Positions 1-8,840 of a DNA stretch of 64,000 nucleotides are shown here, in pieces. Position 1 is the stretch's first letter, and each line of letters starts with the position of its first letter. The position numbers and the translations under genes are program-made. Source of the stretch: an uncultured Clostridia bacterium (GTDB lineage: Bacteria; Bacillota; Clostridia; Christensenellales; Borkfalkiaceae); NCBI GenBank assembly GCA_947626105.1, contig CANQQY010000007.1, positions 1-64,000 of the forward strand. Reading direction: 5' to 3'. The notes beneath the pieces were generated by a model. It did no database searches and was not told where the DNA came from. It was given only the letters and a program-made list of their open reading frames with translations.

Positions 1-175
1 TGTCACGAGCTTGCGAGTGACAGAGGATCTTGTCGCCCCTCTTAGGGGAGATGTCACGAGCTTGCGAGTGACAGAGGGGTTTCCGAAACCCCTTTCCCCT
101 CACTTTGTTCGGGGACTTCCCCTAAAAGGGGCAGCGAGGAAGGCTTCCCCCCTTCGGGGGTAATGACGCGGAAAC
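1..175. repeat. Dispersed palindromic repeats (family A)
   Basis: This non-coding stretch is built from short hairpins: a unit reading tgtcacgag-cttg-cgagtgaca appears twice, each followed by a cccct...agggg hairpin. The same units recur between genes across the window, for example at 3723-3772, 10789-10840 and 51393-51490. No promoter or gene is visible. It lies just downstream of the leftward LRR lipoprotein gene, and I see no clear U-tract terminator for that gene here. Confidence 0.7.
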
Positions 176-1930
176 TTACTTCCTCGTAACCGTTCCGTCC
201 TTTGCGATCGTCCCGTCCGTGCAGACGATCGTATAATCCGCTTCGGAACTTATGACATAATTCAATCCCACATCTCGTATGGTTTTCTGATTATATCCTT
301 CCTTGACTATGATATTGAACCATTCGTCGACTGTTCCGCGGAACTCGATTTCGGTCAACCCGCTCGAATCCAAAGCCCCCCATCCGAGCCCTCTGAGACT
401 CCTCGGAAGCACGATTTTCTGAAATGCCCCGCAGATTGCGGCGTTACCGATCTCCGTCACGCCCTCGGGGATCGTGATACTGTTGAGCGAATCGCACCCT
501 CGAAATGCCCACATCCCGATCTCCGTCACGCCCTCGGGGATCGTGATACTTGTCAAGAATTGGCAGCCTTCGAAAGCGGAAGCCCCGATACTTTTCACGC
601 TCTTCGGAAGTTCGATACTCTCGATCGCACAACCCACGAAAAGCCCTGCTTCAATCGCCGTCAAATCTTCGGGAAGGGTTACGGACGTGACGCCGAGGCA
701 ACCACGGAATGCGCCGCCCGCGATCGCCGTCGTGCCTTCCCGCACCGTATAGTGCCCCTCAAAGTCGGGATTTACCTTGACAAGGCAGTTTCCGTTGTAG
801 ACCTCATCCCCCTGTATGTTGTATTCATACAGGCTTGACCTGATATTCTCGCTTTCATAGGCGGTATCTAAGAAAGCATTCGAGCCAACCCGCCTCACGC
901 TGTCGGGAATACGGATCTCAGACAGCGAAATACACCGTTCAAACGCCGCTCCGCCAATCGTTTCCAATCCGTCGGGAAGATCAATTTCCGTCAGCGACCA
1001 GCAGCCATAAAACGCTAAGCTGTCGATCCTTTTCAGATTGCTGTTTTCGCCGAAAACGACCTTCTTCGGTGATTCATGTTCCCCGAGTATTACATATGGA
1101 AATGAAAACGCGCCGTTCCCGATCTCCGTCACGCTGTCCGGGATGCGGATCTCCTCGATTACCGAGTCGTACATGTCACATGCCCCGGCGGCGATCCCCT
1201 TCGTCCCCTCTTTCACCGTAAAAGTACGTCCGGCAACGGATCTTGCGTAAATGAGATAGTCTCCTATGTACAGTGCTCCGTCTTGATAGTTCTGTGAAAT
1301 CGGAGTACTCATACCCTCATAATTCCCGAAGAGAGCAGAAAAAGAGAGCGGTAAAGCGTCGGTACTACCCGTGACGCTTCCGAGATTTGGCTCATAGGGA
1401 AGTACGAGCTCTTCGAGGCTTACACAGAAGGGAAACGCGCCTTCAACCTGCGGAGTCCCAAAGGAAAAGACGCTGTCGGGGATCGTGATCTTTTTTACGG
1501 TAGCGGAGCTGCAAGAATGATAGTAGCCCACACTGATGACGGGCTTGCCCTCATGGACGCAGGGGAGCACGATCTCCTCTTCCTCATAGGGTTTTCCCTT
1601 CGTGACGGGATCGCCGTAGACAAGACGCCCGAATTCATCTAAAATTTGGGTCAATTCAACATATTCCCCGAACATGACGTCGTACCCGTCGACGCCGTCG
1701 AGCACAATGGGCATAAAGGTATAGGCGTCCGTCTCGGTAGCGTGCCATTCTTCGCCGCATAGATCGCACTTGCTCTTTGTCGTGTAGACGTGGCTGTGTT
1801 CGCCGAGGGGCGTTTTCTGCTGCTCCTCCTCGGAGCCCCCTTCCGTACCGCTCGGATTTCCGTCCGAGCCGCAGGCGGCAAGTGAAAAACACATGCATGC
1901 CGCCAAAAAGATTGCCAAAAACTTTTTCAT
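176..1930 (-). CDS. BspA-like leucine-rich-repeat lipoprotein
   Basis: A 584-residue surface lipoprotein. Residues 1-20 form a signal peptide ending in the lipobox SLAAC, so it should be exported and lipid-anchored at Cys20. A short Cys-containing segment (KCDLCGEEW, about residues 54-62) resembles one repeated in the larger LRR protein at 22506. From about residue 120 to 560 there are LRR_5/TpLRR repeats of the type IPDSVTEIGNGAF and IPEGVTEIG, as in Bacteroides and Treponema BspA. In that family such repeats bind host or partner-cell ligands; the ligand here is unknown. The start is set by AGGAGT six bases upstream of the ATG. It stands alone, with its own promoter (2121-2149) and a long structured leader containing an intrinsic terminator, so expression is probably controlled by attenuation. 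Confidence 0.85.
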   Translation of the reverse strand: MKKFLAIFLAACMCFSLAACGSDGNPSGTEGGSEEEQQKTPLGEHSHVYTTKSKCDLCGEEWHATETDAYTFMPIVLDGVDGYDVMFGEYVELTQILDEFGRLVYGDPVTKGKPYEEEEIVLPCVHEGKPVISVGYYHSCSSATVKKITIPDSVFSFGTPQVEGAFPFCVSLEELVLPYEPNLGSVTGSTDALPLSFSALFGNYEGMSTPISQNYQDGALYIGDYLIYARSVAGRTFTVKEGTKGIAAGACDMYDSVIEEIRIPDSVTEIGNGAFSFPYVILGEHESPKKVVFGENSNLKRIDSLAFYGCWSLTEIDLPDGLETIGGAAFERCISLSEIRIPDSVRRVGSNAFLDTAYESENIRSSLYEYNIQGDEVYNGNCLVKVNPDFEGHYTVREGTTAIAGGAFRGCLGVTSVTLPEDLTAIEAGLFVGCAIESIELPKSVKSIGASAFEGCQFLTSITIPEGVTEIGMWAFRGCDSLNSITIPEGVTEIGNAAICGAFQKIVLPRSLRGLGWGALDSSGLTEIEFRGTVDEWFNIIVKEGYNQKTIRDVGLNYVISSEADYTIVCTDGTIAKDGTVTRK

Positions 1931-1954
1931 ACAACTACTCCTAAAAATGTATTT

Positions 1955-2116
1955 GCGGGCAAAAAAATAAGGACGCTCCGATCACGGAACGCCCGCATGA
2001 GTATCCCGTGATTGTTGCGACACAATTGCGATTTCCAAACATTTCATTACGGAAAAAAGGATACACCTATGCCCGTTGTAGCCCTCATGAAATGTTTTTA
2101 TTCAATTGTGCCGCAA
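1955..2116 (-). promoter_or_regulatory. Structured attenuator-like 5' leader
   Basis: Read leftward, the leader starts with a long imperfect hairpin: outer arms 2103-2116 and 2015-2028 (13 of 14 pairs), middle arms 2087-2097 and 2037-2047 (11 pairs), and inner arms 2077-2083 and 2059-2065 (one mismatch). A terminator follows, with arms 1985-1994 and 1971-1980, loop TGAT, then TTATTTTTTT. The ATCACGG segment at 2006-2012 can pair with 1981-1987, which would break the terminator stem. This is the layout of a riboswitch or protein-controlled attenuator. I do not recognise it as a known class, and a palindromic element that happens to lie here is the alternative. Confidence 0.6.
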
Positions 2117-2120
2117 ATTC

Positions 2121-2149
2121 AGTATAACACCAAATACGGGAAAAATCAA
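2121..2149 (-). promoter_or_regulatory. Sigma-A type promoter for the LRR lipoprotein
   Basis: Read leftward, a -35 of TTGATT (2144-2149) and a -10 of TATACT (2121-2126) are separated by 17 bases, with a TG one base before the -10 (extended -10). Transcription should begin near 2112-2118, exactly at the first arm of the structured leader. That gives a leader of about 185 nt before the ATG at 1930. Confidence 0.7.
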
Positions 2150-2218
2150 TCAAAATCTTATTTTTTCTTCCGCGCACCCGAATTTCTTTGCGGGCGAGCG
2201 GCTTGACGTGATTGGAAG

Positions 2219-2435
2219 CATGCCCCCCTCAGTCACCTGTGGTGACAGCTCCTCCTTGGGAGGAGCCATTCAGCCCCCTCCGTGGGGGAGGAGCGGCGTC
2301 ATTCTCCTCAACAGCCCGATGGGCTGTGAGGGACGCCGCGACAGGAGGCGTGGCCTCGCCGACGGGGTTGCGGCGGTCCCTGCCGCCGCAACGGACTAAG
2401 GGGGTGGGGCGAGTATATATCACTCTTCCCTGCCG
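2219..2435. repeat. Palindromic repeats between clpX and the LRR gene
   Basis: Starts with a family A unit (cccctcagtcacctg followed by tggtgacagctcc) and continues with several further GC-rich stem-loops. No gene is credible here; the open frames across it are by-products of the palindromes. Bases 2150-2218 hold nothing recognisable apart from the region upstream of the promoter. Confidence 0.65.
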
Positions 2436-2438
2436 CAC

Positions 2439-2467
2439 AAAAAAAGCTCTCCCGAAAGGGAGAGCCA
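2439..2467 (-). terminator. Terminator of tig-clpP-clpX
   Basis: Read leftward, GCTCTCCC-TTTC-GGGAGAGC is followed by TTTTTTTG, six bases after the clpX stop codon. A perfect eight-pair stem plus U-tract makes this a strong intrinsic terminator for the operon. Confidence 0.9.
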
Positions 2468-2472
2468 AGCGT

Positions 2473-3705
2473 TTACGCGGATTTTTTATATACAAGCCGC
2501 GGTTTTGCGCCGTCCGTCACGCAGTCGCGGGTAATGATGACTTCCTCGACGTTCTTCTCGGACGGGATATCGAACATCACGTCGATCATGAGCCCCTCAA
2601 TGATCGTCCTAAGTCCCCTTGCGCCCGTCTTTAAGCGGATCGCGGTATTTGCGATCTCGCGCACTGCGCCGTCCTCAACGGTGAGTTTCACCCCGTCCAG
2701 CCCCACGAGCTTCTGATATTGCTTGATGATCGCGTTCTTGGGCTTGGTGAGGATGCTCACGAGGGCGTCCTCGTCGAGCGCCTGCAAGCTCACGACGATG
2801 GGAATACGCCCCACAAATTCGGGAATGAGCCCGAACTTTGTGAGATCCTGCGGTTTGACGTCCTCGAGAAGGGTATAGTCGACGTCCTTCTCCCCGAGCT
2901 TTACCTTGCCGCCGAAGCCGAGCCCCGAATCGTCCTTCCTTGCGGAGACGATCTTATCGAGCCCCACGAACGCGCCGCCGCAGATAAAGAGGATATTCGT
3001 CGTGTCGATCCGCATGCAGTCCTGCTGGGGGTGCTTTCTCCCGCCCTGCGGGGGGACGTTGGCGACGGTGCTCTCGATGATTTTGAGGAGCGCCTGCTGC
3101 ACGCCTTCGCCCGAGACGTCCCGCGTGATGGAGACGTTCTCCCCCTTCCGCGCGATCTTGTCGATCTCGTCGATATAGATGATCCCCCTCTGCGCCTTTT
3201 CGATGTCGTAATCGGCGTTCTGGATGAGTTTCAAGAGGATATTTTCGACGTCCTCTCCGACGTAACCCGCTTCGGTGAGCGTCGTCGCGTCCGAGGTTGC
3301 AAAGGGCACGTTGAGGATCTTGGCGAGCGTACGCGCGAGGAGCGTCTTGCCGCTTCCCGTGGGACCCAAAAGAAGAATATTGCTCTTTTCGATCTCCACG
3401 TCGTCGCTTTTGAGCCCTTCCGCCATCGCATTGATGCGCTTATAGTGATTGTAGACGGCGACGGAGAGGACGCGCTTCGCCTTGTCCTGCCCGATGATAT
3501 ATTTATCGAGCTCCTCTTTGATCTCCGTGGGTTTTTTGAGTTCGACCTTCTCCGCGGGCATGGAGGACGGGGTCTTGTCGAGCATATCCCGGCAGAGCTC
3601 CACGCACTCGTCGCAGATAAAGATCCCCTCGGGACCCGCGATGAGTTTTTTTGTTTTCGCCTTCTCCTTCCCGCAGAAGGAACAGCGTTGTTCGTATTTT
3701 GCCAT
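2473..3705 (-). CDS. clpX: ClpX, ATPase subunit of the ClpXP protease
   Basis: A 410-residue AAA+ unfoldase that recognises tagged or damaged proteins and threads them into ClpP. The N-terminal zinc-binding domain has Cys8, Cys11, Cys31 and Cys34. Walker A is GPTGSGKT (114-121), the pore loop is GYVG (147-150), and Walker B is IIYIDEID (175-182). The C-terminal small AAA domain ends at residue 410, the usual length. It is the last gene after tig and clpP, so folding and degradation functions are transcribed together, and a strong terminator follows directly. It is separated from clpP by 485 bases of dispersed repeats, an unusually long gap for this operon. Confidence 0.98.
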   Translation of the reverse strand: MAKYEQRCSFCGKEKAKTKKLIAGPEGIFICDECVELCRDMLDKTPSSMPAEKVELKKPTEIKEELDKYIIGQDKAKRVLSVAVYNHYKRINAMAEGLKSDDVEIEKSNILLLGPTGSGKTLLARTLAKILNVPFATSDATTLTEAGYVGEDVENILLKLIQNADYDIEKAQRGIIYIDEIDKIARKGENVSITRDVSGEGVQQALLKIIESTVANVPPQGGRKHPQQDCMRIDTTNILFICGGAFVGLDKIVSARKDDSGLGFGGKVKLGEKDVDYTLLEDVKPQDLTKFGLIPEFVGRIPIVVSLQALDEDALVSILTKPKNAIIKQYQKLVGLDGVKLTVEDGAVREIANTAIRLKTGARGLRTIIEGLMIDVMFDIPSEKNVEEVIITRDCVTDGAKPRLVYKKSA

Positions 3706-3772
3706 ATAAACTCCTGTTTTTGAAACCCCTCAGTCACCTGCGGTGACAGCTCCCCTATGAGGGGCGCCAAGG
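3706..3772. repeat. Family A palindromic repeat upstream of clpX
   Basis: After the clpX ribosome-binding site (AGGAG) comes cccctcagtcacctg-cggtgacagctcccc-tatgaggggcgcc, two adjacent hairpins. The unit is nearly identical to those at 10789-10840 and 51393-51490. Confidence 0.7.
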
Positions 3773-3780
3773 TAGTAGCC

Positions 3781-3872
3781 CTCATCCCGAGCGAAGCGAG
3801 CGGATCTCATAGACCCACAAACGTCCGTACTTACGAGGGGATTCTCTCGCCCCTTACGGGGCTCGGAATGAG
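3781..3872. repeat. Dispersed repeat with inverted ends CTCATYCCGAG (family F)
   Basis: A 92-base block begins ctcatcccgag and ends ctcggaatgag, so its ends are inverted repeats of each other. A near-identical copy in the opposite orientation lies at 27724-27817. Internal hairpins differ between the copies while staying paired (cgaagcg against ggcgaagcc). It is non-coding. Confidence 0.7.
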
Positions 3873-3884
3873 GGATGCCCTTCG

Positions 3885-4185
3885 TTCTAAATTACTTGCC
3901 TTAGGCGGAATTCACTTCCGCCGTGGGCGACTCAATTTGTCGAACCCCTTCGACTTAATGTAATTGCAAAGCGATATTCGCAGTGACTTGATTGATGCAC
4001 AGGGAAGGTTCCTCGTTCATTTCTTTTCGAAGCCCTGCGAGATTTCTCGACTCCGCTTCGCTCCGCTACTTCGCACTTCGTGCTCGTGCCGCCCTTGGTG
4101 CACAATAGAAGTGCGGGCGGGGCGAAATGACGGAATAGGCGCGCGTCCGCGGGGCGAGCAAAGAAATGAACGAAATCAATCGAGC
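3885..4185. repeat. Composite hairpin repeat (family C) at the clpP 3' end
   Basis: The element has, in order, an inner stem GGCGGAA/TTCCGCC, a GTCGAA-CCCC-TTCGAC hairpin, a GCGA/TCGC stem, and then a terminal pairing between ctcgttcatttctt (4011-4024) and aagaaatgaacga (about 4160-4173). Its right end lies about 10-20 bases past the clpP stop codon. The terminal loop is enlarged by about 130 bases of another palindromic repeat. Nothing coding is visible. Confidence 0.65.
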
Positions 4186-4190
4186 GAAAT

Positions 4191-4781
4191 TTACCGTGTG
4201 GTATAGACCTTATCAATCAGTCCGTACTCCATTGCCTCGTCTGCGGTGAGATAGTTATCCCTGTCCGTGTCGCGGGCGATCACCTCGTAGGGTTTCCCCG
4301 TGTTTTCGGAAAGGATCTTCGTCATCTTATCCTTGATACGGAGAATATGCTCCGCCTGGATCTTAATATCGCTCGCCTGACCCTGCGCGCCGCCGAGGGG
4401 CTGGTGGATCATAATCTCGCTGTTTTTGAGCGCATACCGCTTGCCCTTCGCGCCCGCCGCGAGGAGAAACGCCCCCATGGACGCCGCAAGCCCGATACAG
4501 ATGGTGGAAACGTCGCATTTGATATAGTTCATCGTATCGTAGATCGCCATGCCCGCGGAAACGGATCCCCCGGGGCTGTTGATATACAGGCTTACGTCTT
4601 TCCCGGGATCCTTGCCTTCAAGATAGATGAGCTGTGCGACGACGGTATTGGCAAGCGCGTCGTCGATCTCGCCCGAGAGGAAGATGATCCTGTCCTCCAA
4701 AAGGCGGGAATAGAGATCGTAACTGCGCTCGCCGCTCGACGTGCGCTCTACAACATAGGGAATGAGGACGTTGTTCGTCAT
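4191..4781 (-). CDS. clpP: ClpP, serine protease subunit of ClpXP
   Basis: A 196-residue protease that assembles into the two-ring degradation chamber used by ClpX. The catalytic triad is Ser101 (in GLAASMG), His126 (in [10 protein letters not shown]) and an Asp in the segment DTDRD (171-175). The oxyanion-forming stretch SPGGSV is at 69-74. Length and order match the family. The start has AAGGAGAGACCTC before the ATG. The gene starts 17 bases after tig, so the two are certainly co-transcribed. Confidence 0.98.
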   Translation of the reverse strand: MTNNVLIPYVVERTSSGERSYDLYSRLLEDRIIFLSGEIDDALANTVVAQLIYLEGKDPGKDVSLYINSPGGSVSAGMAIYDTMNYIKCDVSTICIGLAASMGAFLLAAGAKGKRYALKNSEIMIHQPLGGAQGQASDIKIQAEHILRIKDKMTKILSENTGKPYEVIARDTDRDNYLTADEAMEYGLIDKVYTTR

Positions 4782-4798
4782 GAGGTCTCTCCTTAAAG

Positions 4799-6115
4799 TT
4801 ACTCTGCCTTGGGCTCTTCTTTATAGGCGACCATCTCGTTGTTTGCGAGAAGGAAGTCAAAGAGCTTGGTGATACGAATGTCGTTTTCGATGTATTCGCG
4901 CTGGCGGGGATCGAGCGTCTTTTCATATTCCGCGGGCTCCTTGCCGACGGAAGCCGCCTGCTCGGCGATCTTTGCCGCGATCTCTTCCTCGCTCGCCGTG
5001 ATGTGCTCGACGTCCAGAAGTTTTTCGATGATGAGCTGGTGCAGCACCGACGTGTGCGCCTCTTGTTCGAAATTCTTCTTGTATGCGTCGCGCGTCGTGC
5101 CGATATAGTTATAATAATCCTCCGCACGGATACCCTGATACATCAGGTTCTGTTCGAGCCTGCGCACGGACATCTCTTCCTGCCGTTCGATGAGCGCGTC
5201 GGGGATCTCCGCGGAAGCGGTCTTGGCGATCTCGGTGAGGATGGAATTTTCGGTCTCGTTGCGGGCACGGTTCTCGGCGTTCTTTTCGAGACGCTCGCGC
5301 ACCTTCGCCTTGTAGGCGTCGAGGTTGTCCGAGCCCAGCTTCTTCGCAAGCTCGTCGTCGAGCGCGGGAAGCTCCTTCCCCGTGATCTTATGCAGGGTCA
5401 CGGTGAACACGGCGGGCTTGCCTTTGAGGTTTTCCGCCTGGTAATCTTCGGGGAATACGACGTCGATATCGCGCGTCTCGCCGATCGTCATGCCGGCGAC
5501 CGCTTCCTCGAACCCGGGGATAAAGCTGTGGGAACCGAGTTCGAGATCGTGCCCCTTTGCGGAGCCGCCTTCAAACTCCTTCCCGTCCATCTTGCCCACA
5601 AAGTCGATGTTTACGACGTCGCCCATCGCGGCGGGACGGTCGGTGACGTCCACGCTCTTTGCGATGCGTTCGCGGGTCGCTTGGATATCCGCGTCCACGT
5701 CGGCGTCCGTAACAGTATACTCATATTTGTTGATTTTTATACCCTTGTACTGCCCGATGGCAACGTCGGGTTTTACAGGCACCGTCGCGATCAAAACGAC
5801 GTTCTCTTCCGAGAAATTCTCGCCGAGGGAGAGTTCGGGCTCCCCGACCGCGGTGAAGTTGTCCTTCTCCTTTTCGAGGATCGCGTCGTAGTGCTCCTGA
5901 TAGAGAAGGTTGAGCGCTTCCTCATAAAAGAGCGCCTTGCCGTAGTACATTTCGAGCACCGCCTTGGGCGCCTTGCCCTTGCGGAAGCCGTTGACCGTAT
6001 AGCGCTTTCTGTTCTGCACATACGCCTTTTGGTTCGCCTCCGCCCATTCTTCGGGCGTGAAGGTGATCTCCACCTTGACTGTGCTCTTTTCTGCGGGTGT
6101 CACTTTGTAATCCAT
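4799..6115 (-). CDS. tig: Trigger factor, ribosome-associated chaperone and prolyl isomerase
   Basis: A 438-residue chaperone that binds the ribosome exit tunnel near L23 and shields nascent chains. Its N-terminal ribosome-binding domain contains [14 protein letters not shown] (about residues 42-55), the family signature. An FKBP-type isomerase domain (about 150-245; [19 protein letters not shown] is split across its start) and a helical C-terminal chaperone domain follow. I place the start at 6115, where AGGAG precedes ATG-GAT-TAC; an upstream in-frame ATG lacks a ribosome-binding site. It leads the tig-clpP-clpX operon and is divergent from rqcH, pairing nascent-chain folding with ribosome quality control. 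Confidence 0.96.
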   Translation of the reverse strand: MDYKVTPAEKSTVKVEITFTPEEWAEANQKAYVQNRKRYTVNGFRKGKAPKAVLEMYYGKALFYEEALNLLYQEHYDAILEKEKDNFTAVGEPELSLGENFSEENVVLIATVPVKPDVAIGQYKGIKINKYEYTVTDADVDADIQATRERIAKSVDVTDRPAAMGDVVNIDFVGKMDGKEFEGGSAKGHDLELGSHSFIPGFEEAVAGMTIGETRDIDVVFPEDYQAENLKGKPAVFTVTLHKITGKELPALDDELAKKLGSDNLDAYKAKVRERLEKNAENRARNETENSILTEIAKTASAEIPDALIERQEEMSVRRLEQNLMYQGIRAEDYYNYIGTTRDAYKKNFEQEAHTSVLHQLIIEKLLDVEHITASEEEIAAKIAEQAASVGKEPAEYEKTLDPRQREYIENDIRITKLFDFLLANNEMVAYKEEPKAE

Positions 6116-6160
6116 TTTATTTACTCCTGTCTGTTTGATTTCCGTATTCTGCCAAATCAC

Positions 6161-6189
6161 ATTTTAACATATCGCACGCCAAAAGGAAA
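6161..6189 (-). promoter_or_regulatory. Candidate promoter of tig-clpP-clpX
   Basis: Read leftward, TG-T-TAAAAT (extended -10, box at 6161-6166) lies 17 bases from a weak -35, TTTCCT (6184-6189). No CIRCE or CtsR-type operator is evident next to it. It is back to back with the rqcH promoter. Confidence 0.5.
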
Positions 6190-6198
6190 GCGATTTTA

Positions 6199-6227
6199 TT
6201 TACAATTTTGTTTTTTTGGGGTATAAT
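6199..6227 (+). promoter_or_regulatory. Promoter of rqcH
   Basis: TTTACA (6199-6204), 17 bases, TATAAT (6222-6227). Transcription should start near 6234, giving a leader of about 20 bases with AAGGAGG at 6241-6247 and a GTG start at 6255. Confidence 0.75.
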
Positions 6228-6254
6228 GAGACGAAACCGCAAGGAGGAACCGCC

Positions 6255-7913
6255 GTGCCGCAGGACGCCTTTACGTTGCGCCTCGTCGCAAAAGAACTCA
6301 ACGCCGCCCTCTCGGGGGGGAAGATCAACCGCATCAACCAGCCGTCGAGGGAGGAGCTTTCCCTTATTATATACACGGGAAAAGGGACGGTCAAACTCGT
6401 TTTGAGCGCAAACGCCGCGACGTGCGGCGCCTATTTTTGCGGGGACGGGGAAGAAAACCCGCTCGTCGCCCCCGCCTTTTGCATGCTTTTGAGAAAACAT
6501 TTGCAGGGCGCGGAGATCCTCGGGGTGGAAACGCCCGGGTTCGAGCGCATCTTGCGGTTCAGGCTCATGTGCCGCACCGAATTTACCGTCTCCGAGCGGG
6601 TGCTCGTCGCCGAGATCATGGGGAAGTACTCCAATCTCATTTTGACGGAGAACGGCGTCATTTTGGGCGCGCTCAAAACGACTTCCCTCGACGAACAGAC
6701 AAAGCGCGTCATCTTTGCGGGTGTGAAATACCTTCCCCCCATTCCGCAGGACAAGGTCGACCCCTCGGACATGGGTGCCCTCTCCGCCCTTTTGAAAGGG
6801 GAGATCGCGGACATGGGTCGCTTCCTTTTTATGAACGTGCGCGGGCTCGCGCCCACGACGGCGGAGGACATCGCAAAGACCTATCGCGGCGGGGATCTCG
6901 CCCGCCATGTGCACGACTACATCTTTTCGGACGAGATCTCTCCCCACGTCATCGAACGGGACGGAGCCGCCGTCGATTTCACGGCGCGCGGCACGGAGGG
7001 GATCTCTTATCCGACCCTCTCCGAAGCCCAATCCGCCTTTTATGAGCGGAAACGCGCCGAAAAACGCACGCTGGCGCTCAGCCGCAAGCTCCTTTCGGCC
7101 CTTCGGAACGCCAAAAAGAAGCAGGAAAAACAGCTCGCGCAGATCCTCGAAAAACAGCTCGCTTCGGCGGACGCGGAGGAAAACAGAATGCGCGGGGATC
7201 TCGTCACCGCCAATCTATACGCGCTCGCGCGGGGGATGAAGGGATTCGAGGCGGAAAATTGGTTCTCGGGGACGGGAGAAAAGGTCGCCGTTCCCCTCGA
7301 CCCCCGTCTGACCCCCTCCGAAAACGCGCAGGCGTACTATAAAAAATACAGAAAGCAGAAGCGCACGCTCGAAGCGCTCGCCCCCCGCGAAAAGGAGACC
7401 AAAGAGGAGCTCTCCTATCTCGACAGTCTCCTGGCGCTCGCGGAGAGCGCGAAAGAGGAAGAAGATCTCAAAAGCGTCGAGGAAGAGCTGTATTCTGCGG
7501 GGCTCTTGGAACAGCCCGCGGTGAAAAAGAAGAAAACGGCGCCTCCCGTGGGCTTCCGCACATATGAGATCGGCGGCATGCGGATCTATGCGGGCAGGAA
7601 TAATCTGCAAAACGACGCACTTGTGCGCCAAAGTGCGCCCGAGGACATATGGCTGCACGCGCAGAGGTACCATTCCTGCCACTGTGTGATCAAATCGGGC
7701 GGGAAAGAGGTGCCCGAAAACGTCCTTGCCTTTGCGGCGGGGCTGTGCGCGCTCTATTCGGACGCCCACGGCGAAAAGATCCCCGTCGATTACTGCCCCG
7801 TAAAATTCGTCAAAAAGCCGCCCAAGTCCAAGGCGGGCTTCGTGATCTATTCGAACTTCCGCACGACCCTCGGCGACCCCGCCGCCGCACAGCTACCCCC
7901 TCTGACGCGGTAG
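6255..7913 (+). CDS. rqcH: RqcH, NFACT-family ribosome quality-control factor
   Basis: A 552-residue homologue of bacterial RqcH, eukaryotic Rqc2/NEMF and FbpA. In Bacillus subtilis, RqcH binds stalled 50S-peptidyl-tRNA complexes and adds C-terminal alanine tails that mark the chain for ClpXP and other proteases. The NFACT-N domain is at about 1-200, a charged coiled coil at about 260-420, and the NFACT-R domain (with IYAGRNNLQND and DIWLHAQ) at about 435-550. The usual PGSH-type loop after DIWLH reads RYHSCHC here. The GTG start is chosen because AAGGAGG lies eight bases upstream and transcription starts only about 20 bases before it. It sits divergently beside tig-clpP-clpX, the machinery that would remove its tagged products. 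Confidence 0.92.
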   Translation: MPQDAFTLRLVAKELNAALSGGKINRINQPSREELSLIIYTGKGTVKLVLSANAATCGAYFCGDGEENPLVAPAFCMLLRKHLQGAEILGVETPGFERILRFRLMCRTEFTVSERVLVAEIMGKYSNLILTENGVILGALKTTSLDEQTKRVIFAGVKYLPPIPQDKVDPSDMGALSALLKGEIADMGRFLFMNVRGLAPTTAEDIAKTYRGGDLARHVHDYIFSDEISPHVIERDGAAVDFTARGTEGISYPTLSEAQSAFYERKRAEKRTLALSRKLLSALRNAKKKQEKQLAQILEKQLASADAEENRMRGDLVTANLYALARGMKGFEAENWFSGTGEKVAVPLDPRLTPSENAQAYYKKYRKQKRTLEALAPREKETKEELSYLDSLLALAESAKEEEDLKSVEEELYSAGLLEQPAVKKKKTAPPVGFRTYEIGGMRIYAGRNNLQNDALVRQSAPEDIWLHAQRYHSCHCVIKSGGKEVPENVLAFAAGLCALYSDAHGEKIPVDYCPVKFVKKPPKSKAGFVIYSNFRTTLGDPAAAQLPPLTR

Positions 7914-8060
7914 TCCCCTTGGCGCCCCCTTGAGGGGGAGCTGTCGAGGCGCAGCCGAGACTGAGGGGGTGTCGTTCTCAATTCTCTGACACCCCTTCCG
8001 TCACGGCAAGGGCAGCCGTGCCACCTTCCCCTCGAGGGGAAGGCAAGAAAGTACCTGAAT
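7914..8060. repeat. Family A palindromic repeats after rqcH
   Basis: Contains ggcgccccctt-gagggggagctg and cgaggcgcagccgag hairpins, then a related unit with cacggcaagggcagccgtg. It is non-coding and belongs to the dispersed repeats seen throughout the window. Confidence 0.6.
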
Positions 8061-8068
8061 CCACATAC

Positions 8069-8100
8069 AAAAAAACCGACAGCGAGCTGTCGGTTTTTTT
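8069..8100. terminator. Bidirectional terminator between rqcH and the 8122 gene
   Basis: AAAAAAACCGACAGC and GCTGTCGGTTTTTTT form a near-perfect symmetric hairpin with A- and T-tracts on both sides. It can therefore end transcription of rqcH (rightward) and of the convergent gene at 8122-8775 (leftward). Confidence 0.88.
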
Positions 8101-8121
8101 CCTGTTCCGTAGAGAGATAAA

Positions 8122-8775
8122 TTATTTCTTGCTGCACGCCCTTCCCTGCGGGTAGAGGGGCAGTTCGAAGAAGCCCGAACAGACTTCCTGCGAATACTCC
8201 TGTGCGGGCGGGATGGCGCAGTAGCCATAGCTGGGAACGAGAAGTTCCACCTGCATCGCCACTTTCAGAATGACGGTGACGCACGCGCTGATGTTGAAAG
8301 AGTTCGTGCTCGGATCGAACGTTCCGTCCGGGGAGACGCAGGACGCCACGCTCGTCACCGTGAAAGGCATGACGGATGCGGGCGGTACATACATCAGAAC
8401 GTCCTCGCTCAATACGAGATTGCTCGTCGCTCTGCCCTCCACCCCGTTTGCGTCCATATAGACGACTTCGAGGGGCACGGTGACCGTCGCCTGTACGCGG
8501 GCGAGGCAGCCTTCCGCCTGCCGCTCGACGGAGAGATCGGAGACGATGCCCGTGCTCGTCACGGAACGGGCGCTTACAAAAGTGAGAGGATATGTAGGAT
8601 TGGAGGGAGTGAGATCCGTAAGGGGGATATTGTAGTTTTCAAGACGGGTCTGGATGATGCCCGCATCGAAAATTTTCTCCGCCTGGATGCACACCTTCTC
8701 GTTCAGTCCGCTGAGCGGATTACCCGAGATCGTCCCGGGGCAGTGGTCAGATGAAAAATTCGAAAAAAATGACAT
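8122..8775 (-). CDS. Conserved Clostridia protein of unknown function
   Basis: A 217-residue protein with no signal peptide and no long membrane segment. It is beta-rich, with scattered Cys residues (VCIQAEKIFDAG near residue 28 and GYCAIPPAQEYSQEVC near 185-200). I recall similar proteins in many Clostridia, annotated only as hypothetical. The Cys pattern and the neighbouring LysM gene are compatible with a spore-coat or cell-surface role, but that is inference. The start has GGAGGAAACAA before the ATG. It follows the LysM gene by 65 bases on the same strand and is probably co-transcribed with it. Confidence 0.75.
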   Translation of the reverse strand: MSFFSNFSSDHCPGTISGNPLSGLNEKVCIQAEKIFDAGIIQTRLENYNIPLTDLTPSNPTYPLTFVSARSVTSTGIVSDLSVERQAEGCLARVQATVTVPLEVVYMDANGVEGRATSNLVLSEDVLMYVPPASVMPFTVTSVASCVSPDGTFDPSTNSFNISACVTVILKVAMQVELLVPSYGYCAIPPAQEYSQEVCSGFFELPLYPQGRACSKK

Positions 8776-8840
8776 TTGTTTCCTCCGTAAACCGTATTCG
8801 GTCTATTGCATTGTATGCGGCAAAGAAAAGATGTGTTCGT

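Noticed and set aside
2015-2116. Known riboswitch classes (c-di-GMP, T-box, TPP) for the LRR leader
   Set aside because: I could not find the conserved cores, such as the T-box AGGGUGGAACCGCG or the c-di-GMP-I loops.
7847-8284. Frameshifted fragment of the 8122 gene
   Set aside because: The 8122 gene is intact and ends before a bidirectional terminator; this frame is chance readthrough of repeats.
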